Assembly: GCF_030769565.1 (NCBI RefSeq)
Contig: NZ_JAVCAP010000021.1
Span: 115,000-178,999, forward strand
From: Methylophilus aquaticus
GTDB lineage: Bacteria > Pseudomonadota > Gammaproteobacteria > Burkholderiales > Methylophilaceae
Direction: 5' to 3'
Length of the DNA: 64,000 bases
A program made the position numbers and the translations under genes. The notes below the pieces were generated by a model. The model searched no databases. It worked only from the letters and a program-made list of their open reading frames with translations, and had not been told where the DNA came from. This document shows, piece by piece, positions 28,181-37,060 of this stretch (positions within the stretch are counted from its first letter, which is position 1; every line of letters starts with the position of its first letter).

Positions 28181-29371
28181 ATGGAAGCATTAATCTCGGC
28201 AAATGATGTGCTGTTTGTATTGTTGGGCGCCATTATGGTGCTTGCAATGCACGCCGGCTTTGCCTTTTTGGAAGTGGGTACCGTCCGTCAAAAAAACCAG
28301 GTGAACGCGCTGGTTAAAATCATGGTGGATTTCTGTGTTTCAACCATTGCCTATTTTTTTATTGGATACAGCATTGCCTACGGCATCAATTTTTTCAGCG
28401 GTGCTCAAGTGCTTGCTGCAAAAAATGGTTATGATCTGGTCAAATTCTTTTTTCTGTTAACCTTTGCCGCAGCCATTCCGGCCATTGTCTCAGGTGGCAT
28501 TGCAGAGCGTGCAAAATTCAACCCGCAGCTGGCAGCAACATTCTTGCTGGTCGGCTTTGTCTATCCTTTTTTTGAAGGCATTGCCTGGAATGCCCATTTC
28601 GGCTTTCAGGATTGGGTAAAAGCCACTTACGGCGCCAACTTTCACGACTTTGCCGGTTCGGTAGTGGTGCATGCCATGGGCGGCTGGATTGCCTTGCCTG
28701 CGGTCATACTGCTGGGCGCACGTAATGGCCGCTATACCAAAGATGGCCGTTTGCATGCGTATCCGCCTTCCAATATTCCCTTCCTCGCCCTAGGTGCATG
28801 GATACTCACCGTCGGCTGGTTCGGCTTTAACGTGATGTCCGCGCAATCTATTCAAGGCATATCCGGTCTGGTTGCCGTCAATTCTCTGATGGCGCTGGTA
28901 GGTGGCACGCTTGCCGCATTGCTACTGGGTAAAAATGATCCGGGCTTTGTGCATAATGGACCATTGGCTGGCCTTGTCGCTGTGTGTGCAGGTTCTGATG
29001 TCATGCATCCACTGGGCGCACTCGCGACCGGCGTCATCGCAGGAAGCCTGTTTGTCTGGGCGTTTACCCTCACACAAAATCGCCTCAAAATCGATGATGT
29101 ACTGGGTGTCTGGCCGTTACACGGCTTATGCGGCGCTTGGGGTGGTATTGCCGCTGGGATTTTTGGCGCGACCAGCCTGGGTGGCATGGGCGGCGTCAGC
29201 CTGATGAGCCAGCTGTCAGGTACCGCATTGGGTGTAGTGATCGCTTTGGTGGGCGGCACCATTGTTTACGGCCTGTTGAAAAAACTGGTAGGTATCCGCC
29301 TCGATGCTGAGTCAGAGTTTGATGGTGCGGATTTGAGTATCCATAAAATCCCCTCGGTGTCCGGGGATTAA
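28181..29371 (+). CDS. amt: Ammonium transporter Amt
   Basis: 396 residues from ATG 28181, chosen because GGAGAG lies four bases before it; a TTG at 28133 is in frame. Eleven membrane helices. Pore histidines are in HDFAGSVVVHAMGG and WPLHGLCGAWGG, and the MHAGFAFLEVG and NVMSAQSIQG motifs are typical. Unlike many amtB genes it has no glnK beside it. It imports ammonium across the inner membrane. Regulated by the sigma-54/NtrC sites just upstream. Confidence 0.94.
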   Translation: MEALISANDVLFVLLGAIMVLAMHAGFAFLEVGTVRQKNQVNALVKIMVDFCVSTIAYFFIGYSIAYGINFFSGAQVLAAKNGYDLVKFFFLLTFAAAIPAIVSGGIAERAKFNPQLAATFLLVGFVYPFFEGIAWNAHFGFQDWVKATYGANFHDFAGSVVVHAMGGWIALPAVILLGARNGRYTKDGRLHAYPPSNIPFLALGAWILTVGWFGFNVMSAQSIQGISGLVAVNSLMALVGGTLAALLLGKNDPGFVHNGPLAGLVAVCAGSDVMHPLGALATGVIAGSLFVWAFTLTQNRLKIDDVLGVWPLHGLCGAWGGIAAGIFGATSLGGMGGVSLMSQLSGTALGVVIALVGGTIVYGLLKKLVGIRLDAESEFDGADLSIHKIPSVSGD

Positions 29372-29432
29372 AGCCTATCAGTGTATGGTTTGATTTAAGA
29401 TAATTAAGTCTTTCTAGGATCATCTAATAAAA

Positions 29433-29467
29433 ATCTGCCATGTTCACAAATGGCAGGTTTTTTTTAT
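29433..29467. terminator. Bidirectional terminator between amt and zorD
   Basis: Stem CTGCCAT (29435-29441) and ATGGCAG (29450-29456) with an 8-base loop, followed by nine T on the plus strand and preceded by an A-rich run, so it can stop both amt and the Zorya transcript arriving from the right. Confidence 0.8.
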
Positions 29468-29492
29468 TTCATAGTAAAAGGATTAGATAGTG

Positions 29493-32400
29493 TTAATCTA
29501 AAATCTTAAATATCATTTCAGGCATGAGGCCTTTTTGAGCATGCAAACAAAAATTATCGTTTGAATAATCGTTCCAGCACTTATCAGCACTTGTTAACCT
29601 TGTTGCATTTGTAATGCCAATTTTTTTTACTGAGTTATATCTATCGCATTGATAGTTTTTAAAAGCGCGCTCTAAATCTTTACTAAACTCATTCGTTTTA
29701 CCAGCGTCACTGACATGCTTGCATTGAATAATGGCTACAATACACCCATCAATTGATTCGACAATCAAATCAGCACCACCATCCCATGATTTTGGAGTCT
29801 TTCTTACAATGTAACCAAAAAGCTCTGAATTGTTCCGCAGCCTATCATAGACAAACTGCTCGTACTCTTGACCAGAGAAAAGGTAACTATCATCCAAACT
29901 TGATTGTGAATCAATATCTAAACCAAAAGTTTGTTGAAATAGACCGTCAAGCATTTCACCCTCGTTCGGAGGCGCAATAAGTACTTTTTTGCTTAACTCG
30001 CGTCTCTTTGAAAGCAAACTATTTAGATTATGGTCAAAGCATTTGTCTGGAAATTCTGGATGAATTGCTAACAAGTAATACACATGAACGTCTGATTTTT
30101 GACCAATACGATAAATACGGTCAGTCGCTTGATCTTCAACAGCAGGATTCCACCAGCGGGTTAAATGAATAACATGATTTGCAGCAGTCAGAGTTAAACC
30201 AACCCCACCAGCTCTAGGTGACAAAAGCATCACATCAAAAACACCTGTTTCCGATTGAAACTTATCAACTCTTGCCTGCCTGGCACCCGAGTCAACTTGA
30301 CCATTTATGACCATTGGTAGCTCGTTTAACTGATACCTAGCTCTAAGCATGTTTCGTAAAAAATCTGGGCTATGCCACTCGTTATACTCAACAAAAATAA
30401 GCGCTTTTTCTTTCTTTTCAGCGACTTTATCCAAAATCTCAAAACACAATTTCAACCGTGCAGAGCTTTCAATAAAAGCATCATCACTTGAATAATGTTT
30501 AATTTTTTTATAATCCGGATGAAGTGAATATGCTCTTAGCTTATGAAGAGACTCGAGCATGGCGCCCTTTCTCTTTTCTGAATTACGCAATTGATGGATT
30601 ACGTCACTATAAGCGGCAGCCTGCTCTGCGGGCATCGTCAATTTATGTTCATGTACGTACTTCACTGGCAAGCCTGGCAACTCATCCTGTTTCATGCGTC
30701 TAAGCATAAATGCAGGCGCATTGTTTACAGGCTTAATCAATCCATCTTGCAACTCTTGCAATCGTTGCATGGCTAAATCGCCACCATCAATCATTACTTT
30801 TTCATACTTTTTGCTAAACTCTTTTATAGAGCCGAGCAAGCCAGGTTGCAAGATATCAGTAATCGCCCATAAATCAGCAAGTCTGTTTTCTACAGGTGTG
30901 CCTGTCATCCCTAACCAAAAGTCACAATTTAAACTGGATGCAGCCGTGTAATTTTGAATGCCGGGATTTTTCAATTTTTGCATTTCATCAAAAATGACAG
31001 CAGTGAAGCTAACAGCGCTAAAGCTTGTTTGATAACGTGTTAACGTGTCATAAGTGGTCAACACCAATCCAGCATTTTTCAACTTTTGCACATTTAATGC
31101 ATTACCAATTCGAACTCTATTCAACTCATGTCCGTAAACTCGTTGCAATATGCCTAAATCCTGTAAAAGGTGGATTTCAATTTCGGCTTCCCAATTTTTT
31201 AACAACCCGGTTGGGGCAACGATAAGCAAAGGTTTTTCTGGTAGCTCTTTATTCTCAATACCAGTTCTTAACCAAGCGAGAAACATCAGTGATTGGAAAG
31301 TTTTACCAAGCCCCATATCATCGGCTAACAAAACACCTCTTGAACCCGCACGGTAATGACTATAAAGCCAATTCAGAGCCTCTATTTGGTGCGGCTTAGG
31401 TTGAGACCTGACGATATGAGGTATACCAACTTCAGAAGGTACTGCATTACGCGGCACTCTTAAAACTGAAAACTCAACACTCTCCAAATTTTCTTTAACC
31501 AACATAACTGAGTTGCATGTACCTGCCACTTGAACTGGTGGTTCGTTTGACCGTGTATTAAGTGTCGGTTTTGCAGGTAACAAAGCCCTCAAAGATGACT
31601 TGGTATTGTCCGTAACGGGTATTTGTAAACCATTAAATTCAATTGTCTTAAGTCCTACGTTCTCTCCTTTTTCCACTTCGAGTAATAAACGCTCAATCTC
31701 TTCTGTTTTCAACTCAATTCTTTTACCCGCAATATCAATTCCTTTAGGTAAGTCTGGTAACTCATGACTAGGTATCCAATCATTTGGCGGTATTTGCACC
31801 CAAGGAATTACTTTAGCTGACCATTCACCAATCCCAACAACCCTGTCAGAAAAAATACTTTCAAGCTGAACTTCATCTATTTCACCTTCCAGCGCTTCGG
31901 CCAAGGCTGCTTTTGGGTTTTTTAGGAAATTTTCCTTTTCAGCACTGCTTGCATGTTGAATCCGATGCACAACTTTTAAAGTCCGATTGAGCGACTCACT
32001 CAACATCAGATATTTTCCAACGCCCAAGCTGTAATAAGGCAACAGTTGTGTGCTGTTACTAAAATACTCGGCATATCTATTCTGTTCACTTGGTGGCAGT
32101 ATGCTTTCAAAAACCGGGGTATCAGACGCATGCTCTACGTGTCTTAACAACACAGGTTGTATCTGGTATGAGTTACCGTCAGGAACGGCTTCTAGACGAA
32201 ATGCATTGGCAAAGTAAAGCTTAAGGTTGGCAATTTCATTTGAGGGATTAAACTTAATTTGCTCTTCTACTGGCAGCAAAGCTTTCAAAGACTGCATTTG
32301 CTCAAGCACAAGCAAGCGTGCGTGTGTATCTTCTGCAGAATCAAAGGTTTTTTGAATACTATCTAGCGATTGAGCAATTTTCCAAGCGTGTGTTGTTAAA

Positions 32401-32849
32401 AGATATTTTTCATTCCCTACCCACAAAAAACCTGACTCTCTTTTTGGTCGCGTCATTGTGCGACCATTGCTATGCACCCAATGATATTCAATACTAAATG
32501 TTTCTTGATGCAGTAATCCCTTGCTTTCAATATGGATGCCACCAGGAAAATAGGGAGGTAAGTCTAATAGAGTCTGAATAAACTGATCTTGACCTTCGAG
32601 GCTGCTCATCAAAATGTCAAAAGGTATTCGAACTTCATCCACCACCTGTAGAGCGTCGGATAAATCATTCATCTTCACAAGGTCAAGCAACCAAATTGCT
32701 CCAGAATGTATGGACATTATCCAAGCATCCGTTGGCAAGTAAGACTGACCATTGAATAACTTAAATGAAATTAGCCAGCAATCTTGCAAAACAGACTGCG
32801 ACTGAAGCTCCAGAGTGGAGATTGTTTTTTTTCTAAATCCGAAAATCAC
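29493..32849 (-). CDS. zorD: Zorya type I ZorD: SNF2 helicase with Mrr-like nuclease
   Basis: 1118 residues, GTG start at 32849. After a roughly 480-residue N-terminal part comes a SNF2 ATPase: Walker A DDMGLGKT at about residue 515, Walker B-like FDEMQK at about 621, LGMTGTPVENR, and a C-terminal lobe with FVEYNEW, GGVGLTLTAANHVI and DQATDRIYRIGQ. The last 120 residues carry a restriction-endonuclease-like Mrr pattern, GGADLIVE (about 1024) and IIQCKH (about 1040), the D...QxK metal site. In Zorya, ZorD is the effector that cuts invading phage DNA. Start overlaps zorC by 17 bases, so the four genes form one transcript. Visibly AT-richer than the flanks. Confidence 0.93.
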   Translation of the reverse strand: MIFGFRKKTISTLELQSQSVLQDCWLISFKLFNGQSYLPTDAWIMSIHSGAIWLLDLVKMNDLSDALQVVDEVRIPFDILMSSLEGQDQFIQTLLDLPPYFPGGIHIESKGLLHQETFSIEYHWVHSNGRTMTRPKRESGFLWVGNEKYLLTTHAWKIAQSLDSIQKTFDSAEDTHARLLVLEQMQSLKALLPVEEQIKFNPSNEIANLKLYFANAFRLEAVPDGNSYQIQPVLLRHVEHASDTPVFESILPPSEQNRYAEYFSNSTQLLPYYSLGVGKYLMLSESLNRTLKVVHRIQHASSAEKENFLKNPKAALAEALEGEIDEVQLESIFSDRVVGIGEWSAKVIPWVQIPPNDWIPSHELPDLPKGIDIAGKRIELKTEEIERLLLEVEKGENVGLKTIEFNGLQIPVTDNTKSSLRALLPAKPTLNTRSNEPPVQVAGTCNSVMLVKENLESVEFSVLRVPRNAVPSEVGIPHIVRSQPKPHQIEALNWLYSHYRAGSRGVLLADDMGLGKTFQSLMFLAWLRTGIENKELPEKPLLIVAPTGLLKNWEAEIEIHLLQDLGILQRVYGHELNRVRIGNALNVQKLKNAGLVLTTYDTLTRYQTSFSAVSFTAVIFDEMQKLKNPGIQNYTAASSLNCDFWLGMTGTPVENRLADLWAITDILQPGLLGSIKEFSKKYEKVMIDGGDLAMQRLQELQDGLIKPVNNAPAFMLRRMKQDELPGLPVKYVHEHKLTMPAEQAAAYSDVIHQLRNSEKRKGAMLESLHKLRAYSLHPDYKKIKHYSSDDAFIESSARLKLCFEILDKVAEKKEKALIFVEYNEWHSPDFLRNMLRARYQLNELPMVINGQVDSGARQARVDKFQSETGVFDVMLLSPRAGGVGLTLTAANHVIHLTRWWNPAVEDQATDRIYRIGQKSDVHVYYLLAIHPEFPDKCFDHNLNSLLSKRRELSKKVLIAPPNEGEMLDGLFQQTFGLDIDSQSSLDDSYLFSGQEYEQFVYDRLRNNSELFGYIVRKTPKSWDGGADLIVESIDGCIVAIIQCKHVSDAGKTNEFSKDLERAFKNYQCDRYNSVKKIGITNATRLTSADKCWNDYSNDNFCLHAQKGLMPEMIFKILD

Positions 32850-34266
32850 GTTGATACACCTTTACTCCAGTATGTTCATATATAAACTGAGATAATCGGT
32901 TTTGCCACAAATAGTTATCACTGCTATGGTGACTAATCCCATCATGAACATGCGAATCAACAATTTGCATTGAAGGGGCTCTTAATAAATCGCCACTGTA
33001 CTGAAGTTTATATCTTTCAGGACAGAATCTATCATCAACCTTCCAAGCGCGGCATTTACCATCATGACTCCAGTCGGCGAGTACTAAATCACCAATTCTC
33101 ACAATCAGCACACTGTGATCTTGTCTTGCTGATCCGCTTAATGTTGCTGCGGAAATTTTTTCACCAAAAACTCTACGAGCATAATACTTAGCGTCTACGC
33201 CCAAAACCACCCATGCTTCATCGAATGCATCTTTTTTGTAATATGCGTTCCAAAAAGCCTTTCTGTAGCTCCAATGACTATCCTTTGCAACCTGATCAAT
33301 AATTTCAAAAAATTGATTTAAAGTTTCACCAATTAGCCAGCGAAGCATTATTTTCTTGTATTCAGGCCGAACAGCGTGCCAGTGAGCTCGATCATGCACA
33401 GGCAGCCTGAGGTCACTAAAATGCTTCAAAAGCCAATCTCGTACAGCTTTCTGAACTGGCTCTCCCAATTGCTTACCGTTTAACCATGCTGAAATTAATG
33501 CTTCAATTAGTTGCGCTTTTCTTTGAGGGAAACGAAGCTTGTCGTCATACACGTGATAACTTTTTACAGCTTGTATCAACTCACTACTTGGACTATCTAT
33601 TAATCTTTTGAGTAACTGATCACCCACAGCAACCGCAAAGCCAACTTGTGCCAGCTCACCCTCTAATCCAGTTCTTTCTGAAAACAACCGCCATTCATTT
33701 TTGCAGTCTATAAACTCATTAACTATCACATCCAATTTTGGGGGGGGTGCAAAAAGTGAATACTGCAATTCGCGTGAATGCCACTTTATAAGTCTGCCTT
33801 TTAGTTCTGTAGAATTTATCGCTTCGCTGATTGCAAAGTTTTGTCGCTCTAATGACTCGTGATGAGTACTCAGTTGTTCATAATCTCTTAAATAAACATG
33901 AATCAAGCGCCGCCAGTCTCGGGCAGTACCATACCCCTTCAACCATAGAAGATAGTCATTTAAAAAGCTTAAGTCCGAACCCAGCTTGTCCTCACCCATC
34001 CAAAGTACATAAGGCGTTAATTTCCAATCTTTAACTAAAATACCCTCATAACTTGCATGCTTAGCTGCATGTGTAAGCCTTTTAAATACACCATCAAGCT
34101 CAAAACGTGATGGCTCTTTTGGCGTACCTGTCAGCTGCGATAGTATTGGCGCAACTTTTTGGGAAAAAGTGGGCAAAGTGAATGATTTAACACTTAAATA
34201 TGTCCTGGCGTAATGTCGAATCGCCCCCTTGGTAAAGGCGATATTTTCGCTATTTTCCAATTGCAT
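32833..34266 (-). CDS. zorC: Zorya type I ZorC: EH-signature protein
   Basis: 477 residues, soluble. The C-terminal third shows the EH_signature pattern: VLIVRIGDLVLADWSHDGK around residue 398, and a His-rich HVHDGISHHSSDNYLWQNR stretch at 439-457. In the family an acidic residue and a His give the name; here the acidic residue reads as Asp398, with His441 43 residues later. ZorC is thought to bind DNA and help recruit ZorD in type I Zorya. Overlaps zorB and zorD by 17 bases each. Confidence 0.88.
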   Translation of the reverse strand: MQLENSENIAFTKGAIRHYARTYLSVKSFTLPTFSQKVAPILSQLTGTPKEPSRFELDGVFKRLTHAAKHASYEGILVKDWKLTPYVLWMGEDKLGSDLSFLNDYLLWLKGYGTARDWRRLIHVYLRDYEQLSTHHESLERQNFAISEAINSTELKGRLIKWHSRELQYSLFAPPPKLDVIVNEFIDCKNEWRLFSERTGLEGELAQVGFAVAVGDQLLKRLIDSPSSELIQAVKSYHVYDDKLRFPQRKAQLIEALISAWLNGKQLGEPVQKAVRDWLLKHFSDLRLPVHDRAHWHAVRPEYKKIMLRWLIGETLNQFFEIIDQVAKDSHWSYRKAFWNAYYKKDAFDEAWVVLGVDAKYYARRVFGEKISAATLSGSARQDHSVLIVRIGDLVLADWSHDGKCRAWKVDDRFCPERYKLQYSGDLLRAPSMQIVDSHVHDGISHHSSDNYLWQNRLSQFIYEHTGVKVYQRDFRI

Positions 34267-34978
34267 TTTTTAACTTTTCAACATCTTTAGGTGTTGGTGA
34301 GCGCATAATAAATCTGAGTTCAATACGCCTATTTAGTACATGGTTATTAGGTTGAGAGGGGTCTGCTGGTCGCCTAGCTTGATAGCCACTCACATTCAAC
34401 ACAGGTATGCCAGTTGTGTTTTTAATTCCCTCATTTAGAAAAGGCTCTGCAAAGGTGATTTGCTTAAAAACAGAAATAGCGCGTTGCGCTGATAACAGCC
34501 AGTTATGTTCAGCAGAGCCTGTTGAGTCTGTATGACCTTCAATAAAAACTGCATCCAATCCATCTTTACTCGCTAGATTCAGTGCCTCACAAGACTTTTT
34601 TTTACTCTCATCACTGGTCACTGAAATGCATGGTAGATACTTGGCTAAAACACCTGCTAATTTTTTAATATTCTCTTCACCTATGTTATTCAACTCAAAC
34701 TCATTGACCCCAAACAAAATACTTTCAGGCAAACGCAAAACACCTTGCTCAGTATCAATAGCAACCTGTACACCTAAGTCATCCAGCGATTTCTTGATCT
34801 CTTTTAGAACTTTGTCTCGTGATTCGTTTAGCTTTGTTACAGAGTCTGCCGCAGCTTTAAAATCATTTGCAACTATCATCAACAAAATAATAAAAATGAA
34901 AATGATACCCACAAGCATATCCGTGAAGGAGGCGAAATAACTCTCATCATGCGACTCATCTAAGTGTTGAGTATCCAT
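34250..34978 (-). CDS. zorB: Zorya ZorB: MotB-like stator subunit
   Basis: 242 residues. One membrane helix (about 21-39) starts just after Asp19 in SYFASFTDMLVGIIFIF, the position of the ion-carrying Asp of MotB/ZorB. A C-terminal OmpA/MotB peptidoglycan-binding domain follows: FIEGHTDSTGS, NWLLSAQRA and NRRIELRF. It anchors the ZorA5B2 motor to the cell wall and conducts ions. Start codon is four bases after the zorA stop. Confidence 0.93.
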   Translation of the reverse strand: MDTQHLDESHDESYFASFTDMLVGIIFIFIILLMIVANDFKAAADSVTKLNESRDKVLKEIKKSLDDLGVQVAIDTEQGVLRLPESILFGVNEFELNNIGEENIKKLAGVLAKYLPCISVTSDESKKKSCEALNLASKDGLDAVFIEGHTDSTGSAEHNWLLSAQRAISVFKQITFAEPFLNEGIKNTTGIPVLNVSGYQARRPADPSQPNNHVLNRRIELRFIMRSPTPKDVEKLKNAIGK

Positions 34979-34982
34979 TTAG

Positions 34983-36839
34983 TTATCTCGGTTTAGATGG
35001 TTCTTGAACTTTGGCTGTGTTTTGCTCGCGTTCGTCTGCAAGCTCGTTAATCGCCCCACTTAACTTGCTAACAGCCTCTGCAAATTGATCGTTGAGTGAT
35101 TTGACATAATTTTCAACACTCAACCTGAACGACTCACTTCCTTCAGCTAACTGCTTGAATGCATTGCCAAGGTCGTTGTCCACTTTACTGAAGCGGGCTT
35201 CATACTGATTCCACAGTTCAGGTATTGTTTCTGAAAAAGTTTTTAATTCGTTAAGCATCGCCTGTAACTCACCTTGATTCTGCTGCATTCGCATCTCAGT
35301 GGCTTTAATTGCCTCTAGTGCATTCGTAAACGCCAGAGATGCCTGACTTAAAGGCTGGGTTGAGCTACTTACTTGATTGGAGGCACGCTCCAAAGCTGAA
35401 ATGGTATCTGCAATTCCGTCTGCGGCATCACCAAACACTTTCACATTTGCATTGAATCGTTGCCCTGCATTGTCTATCGAAGTGGCTGAACTCTTGAAAT
35501 CATCTGATGCCAATGCAATCGTTCCACCTGCTGATTTAAGCTGCTCAGCAGTGCTGGAAATTTTTGCAAGCGACTCATTTAATAAACTTAAAAGTTCGCT
35601 TAATGGATTTAGGTTGGTAGCCATTTGATTGACCGCTGTCGCTAACTGACTTGAGCTTTGATTGCTTATATCAGCAGCACCACTAATGCTACCGCCCGCA
35701 TTTTCAATCTTGTTGGCGATAATCTCTAAAGCACGGAGTGCTTCACCGAACTGGCCGATGCCTTGTTGTACTGGTGTAAAAGTATTCGTAAACGATTCAA
35801 GCACAGAGGCTAAACGCGCACTGGACTCTTTGGTATCCGTGCCAAGGTTTTTACTCATACTTTCAATATTTAAAACTAAGATATTGAGTGACTCTCGTAA
35901 GGTTTTGACACTCTCAATCAAGCCATTCATGTCATCACCTGAGCTTTGTCGTAATTGCGCCAGAAACTCTTGCAATACTGTTTGTAAAGCATCTTCGCTG
36001 CTGCCTGAAAATTTCTGTGCGAGGTTCCTTATTTCGTTTGCCAAGGGTTCCAGTGCTGCTGCGACGCTTGCAGGCAGCTGGTTGCTCAACACTTCGCCAA
36101 TCCCATTAGAAATATTGGTGGCCATGTCATTCAATGCGAGCGTGTGCTTTTGCTGCTCAGCATAGTTTTCGTGTAACAGCTTTTCAGTCGATTTGTACTC
36201 GGTGTACTCTTCTAAAAGCCTGATAAATTCATTGAGATTTTTTTGAAAGCCTTTGAGTCTCCATCTTTGAAATACAGATAGCGCAAGACTACAAACAATC
36301 CCGACTATTGAACTGATAAATTTTACAGAGGCAACAGCCAGTAACTCTTTTAATGCAGTTTGCCCACCACCATTAGCAAGTCCATTTTGGGCAACATGGA
36401 GTGCAGCGGCAAGACCTACAAACGTAAAGGTTAACCCTAGGCCAATTAGATAGTTTGGGAATGCTAAAAATTGAGACAGATTTAATTGAGAGCCAAGGAT
36501 TGAGTTGCGACTGAAATATTCTGCAGGCCTGTGTGATATGTATATTTTCTGGTTGGGCTTATCAAAAACAATACTCTCAATAAACTCATTCCATGTATGC
36601 TGAATTGCGGGTAGCTTTTTTAAGCTTTGATCCAAACTATCAAAATTGTCAAAGAAACTTTGGTATTGGTTATCAGGACCAAATTTCTTTAGCTCATTTA
36701 CCGCTTTCTCAATTTCTAGATTCAGTTTTCTTATACTAAAAATAGCCTGCAAAAAGGGATAAACGAAAACCGCTACGATAACCCCAACAAAAATCCAAAC
36801 GGTTGATTGGTGAGTGAGGAAATGCGCAATTGAGTCCAT
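34983..36839 (-). CDS. zorA: Zorya ZorA: MotA-like stator with coiled-coil tail
   Basis: 618 residues. Membrane helices at about 13-33, 128-150 and 168-190 (SVKFISSIVGIVCSLALSVF) form a MotA/TolQ/ExbB-type domain; the remaining 400 residues are a long, Ser/Gln/Ala-rich coiled coil with heptad repeats, the cytoplasmic tail that marks ZorA and distinguishes it from MotA or ExbB. The tail is proposed to sense phage attack and signal to ZorC/ZorD. First gene of the operon; its promoter must lie in the AT-rich 36840-37000 region. Confidence 0.93.
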   Translation of the reverse strand: MDSIAHFLTHQSTVWIFVGVIVAVFVYPFLQAIFSIRKLNLEIEKAVNELKKFGPDNQYQSFFDNFDSLDQSLKKLPAIQHTWNEFIESIVFDKPNQKIYISHRPAEYFSRNSILGSQLNLSQFLAFPNYLIGLGLTFTFVGLAAALHVAQNGLANGGGQTALKELLAVASVKFISSIVGIVCSLALSVFQRWRLKGFQKNLNEFIRLLEEYTEYKSTEKLLHENYAEQQKHTLALNDMATNISNGIGEVLSNQLPASVAAALEPLANEIRNLAQKFSGSSEDALQTVLQEFLAQLRQSSGDDMNGLIESVKTLRESLNILVLNIESMSKNLGTDTKESSARLASVLESFTNTFTPVQQGIGQFGEALRALEIIANKIENAGGSISGAADISNQSSSQLATAVNQMATNLNPLSELLSLLNESLAKISSTAEQLKSAGGTIALASDDFKSSATSIDNAGQRFNANVKVFGDAADGIADTISALERASNQVSSSTQPLSQASLAFTNALEAIKATEMRMQQNQGELQAMLNELKTFSETIPELWNQYEARFSKVDNDLGNAFKQLAEGSESFRLSVENYVKSLNDQFAEAVSKLSGAINELADEREQNTAKVQEPSKPR

Positions 36840-37000
36840 TAATAATCCGTTATTTTATTTGTAGGGCTTTTGAATGCATTAAGAAAATATCTTAAATGCA
36901 AGATGGCTTATGAAAATAATTTCAGCTATACCAATATTAAAATTGCATGCTAAATAAACCTTACCATAATCATACTTAATTATCCTAAGTCTACGATGCA

Positions 37001-37027
37001 AAAAAACCTGTGTTAAACAGGTTTTTT
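37001..37027. terminator. Bidirectional terminator between chrA and zorA
   Basis: CCTGT (37007-37011) and ACAGG (37017-37021) with a 5-base loop, flanked by six A on the left and seven T on the right that extend the stem. It ends the chrA transcript on the minus strand and insulates the Zorya promoter. Confidence 0.75.
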
Positions 37028-37060
37028 TATTTCTAAGCTATGCCTATAAGGCAACCGAAA

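Noticed and set aside
34250-36839. MotA/MotB, TolQ/TolR or ExbB/ExbD pair
   Set aside because: The 400-residue coiled-coil tail on the MotA-like protein, the OmpA domain on the partner, and linked zorC/zorD identify Zorya.
29372-37060. Attachment sites or direct repeats flanking Zorya
   Set aside because: Comparison by eye of both edges shows only two unrelated terminators, no shared repeat, integrase or transposase.
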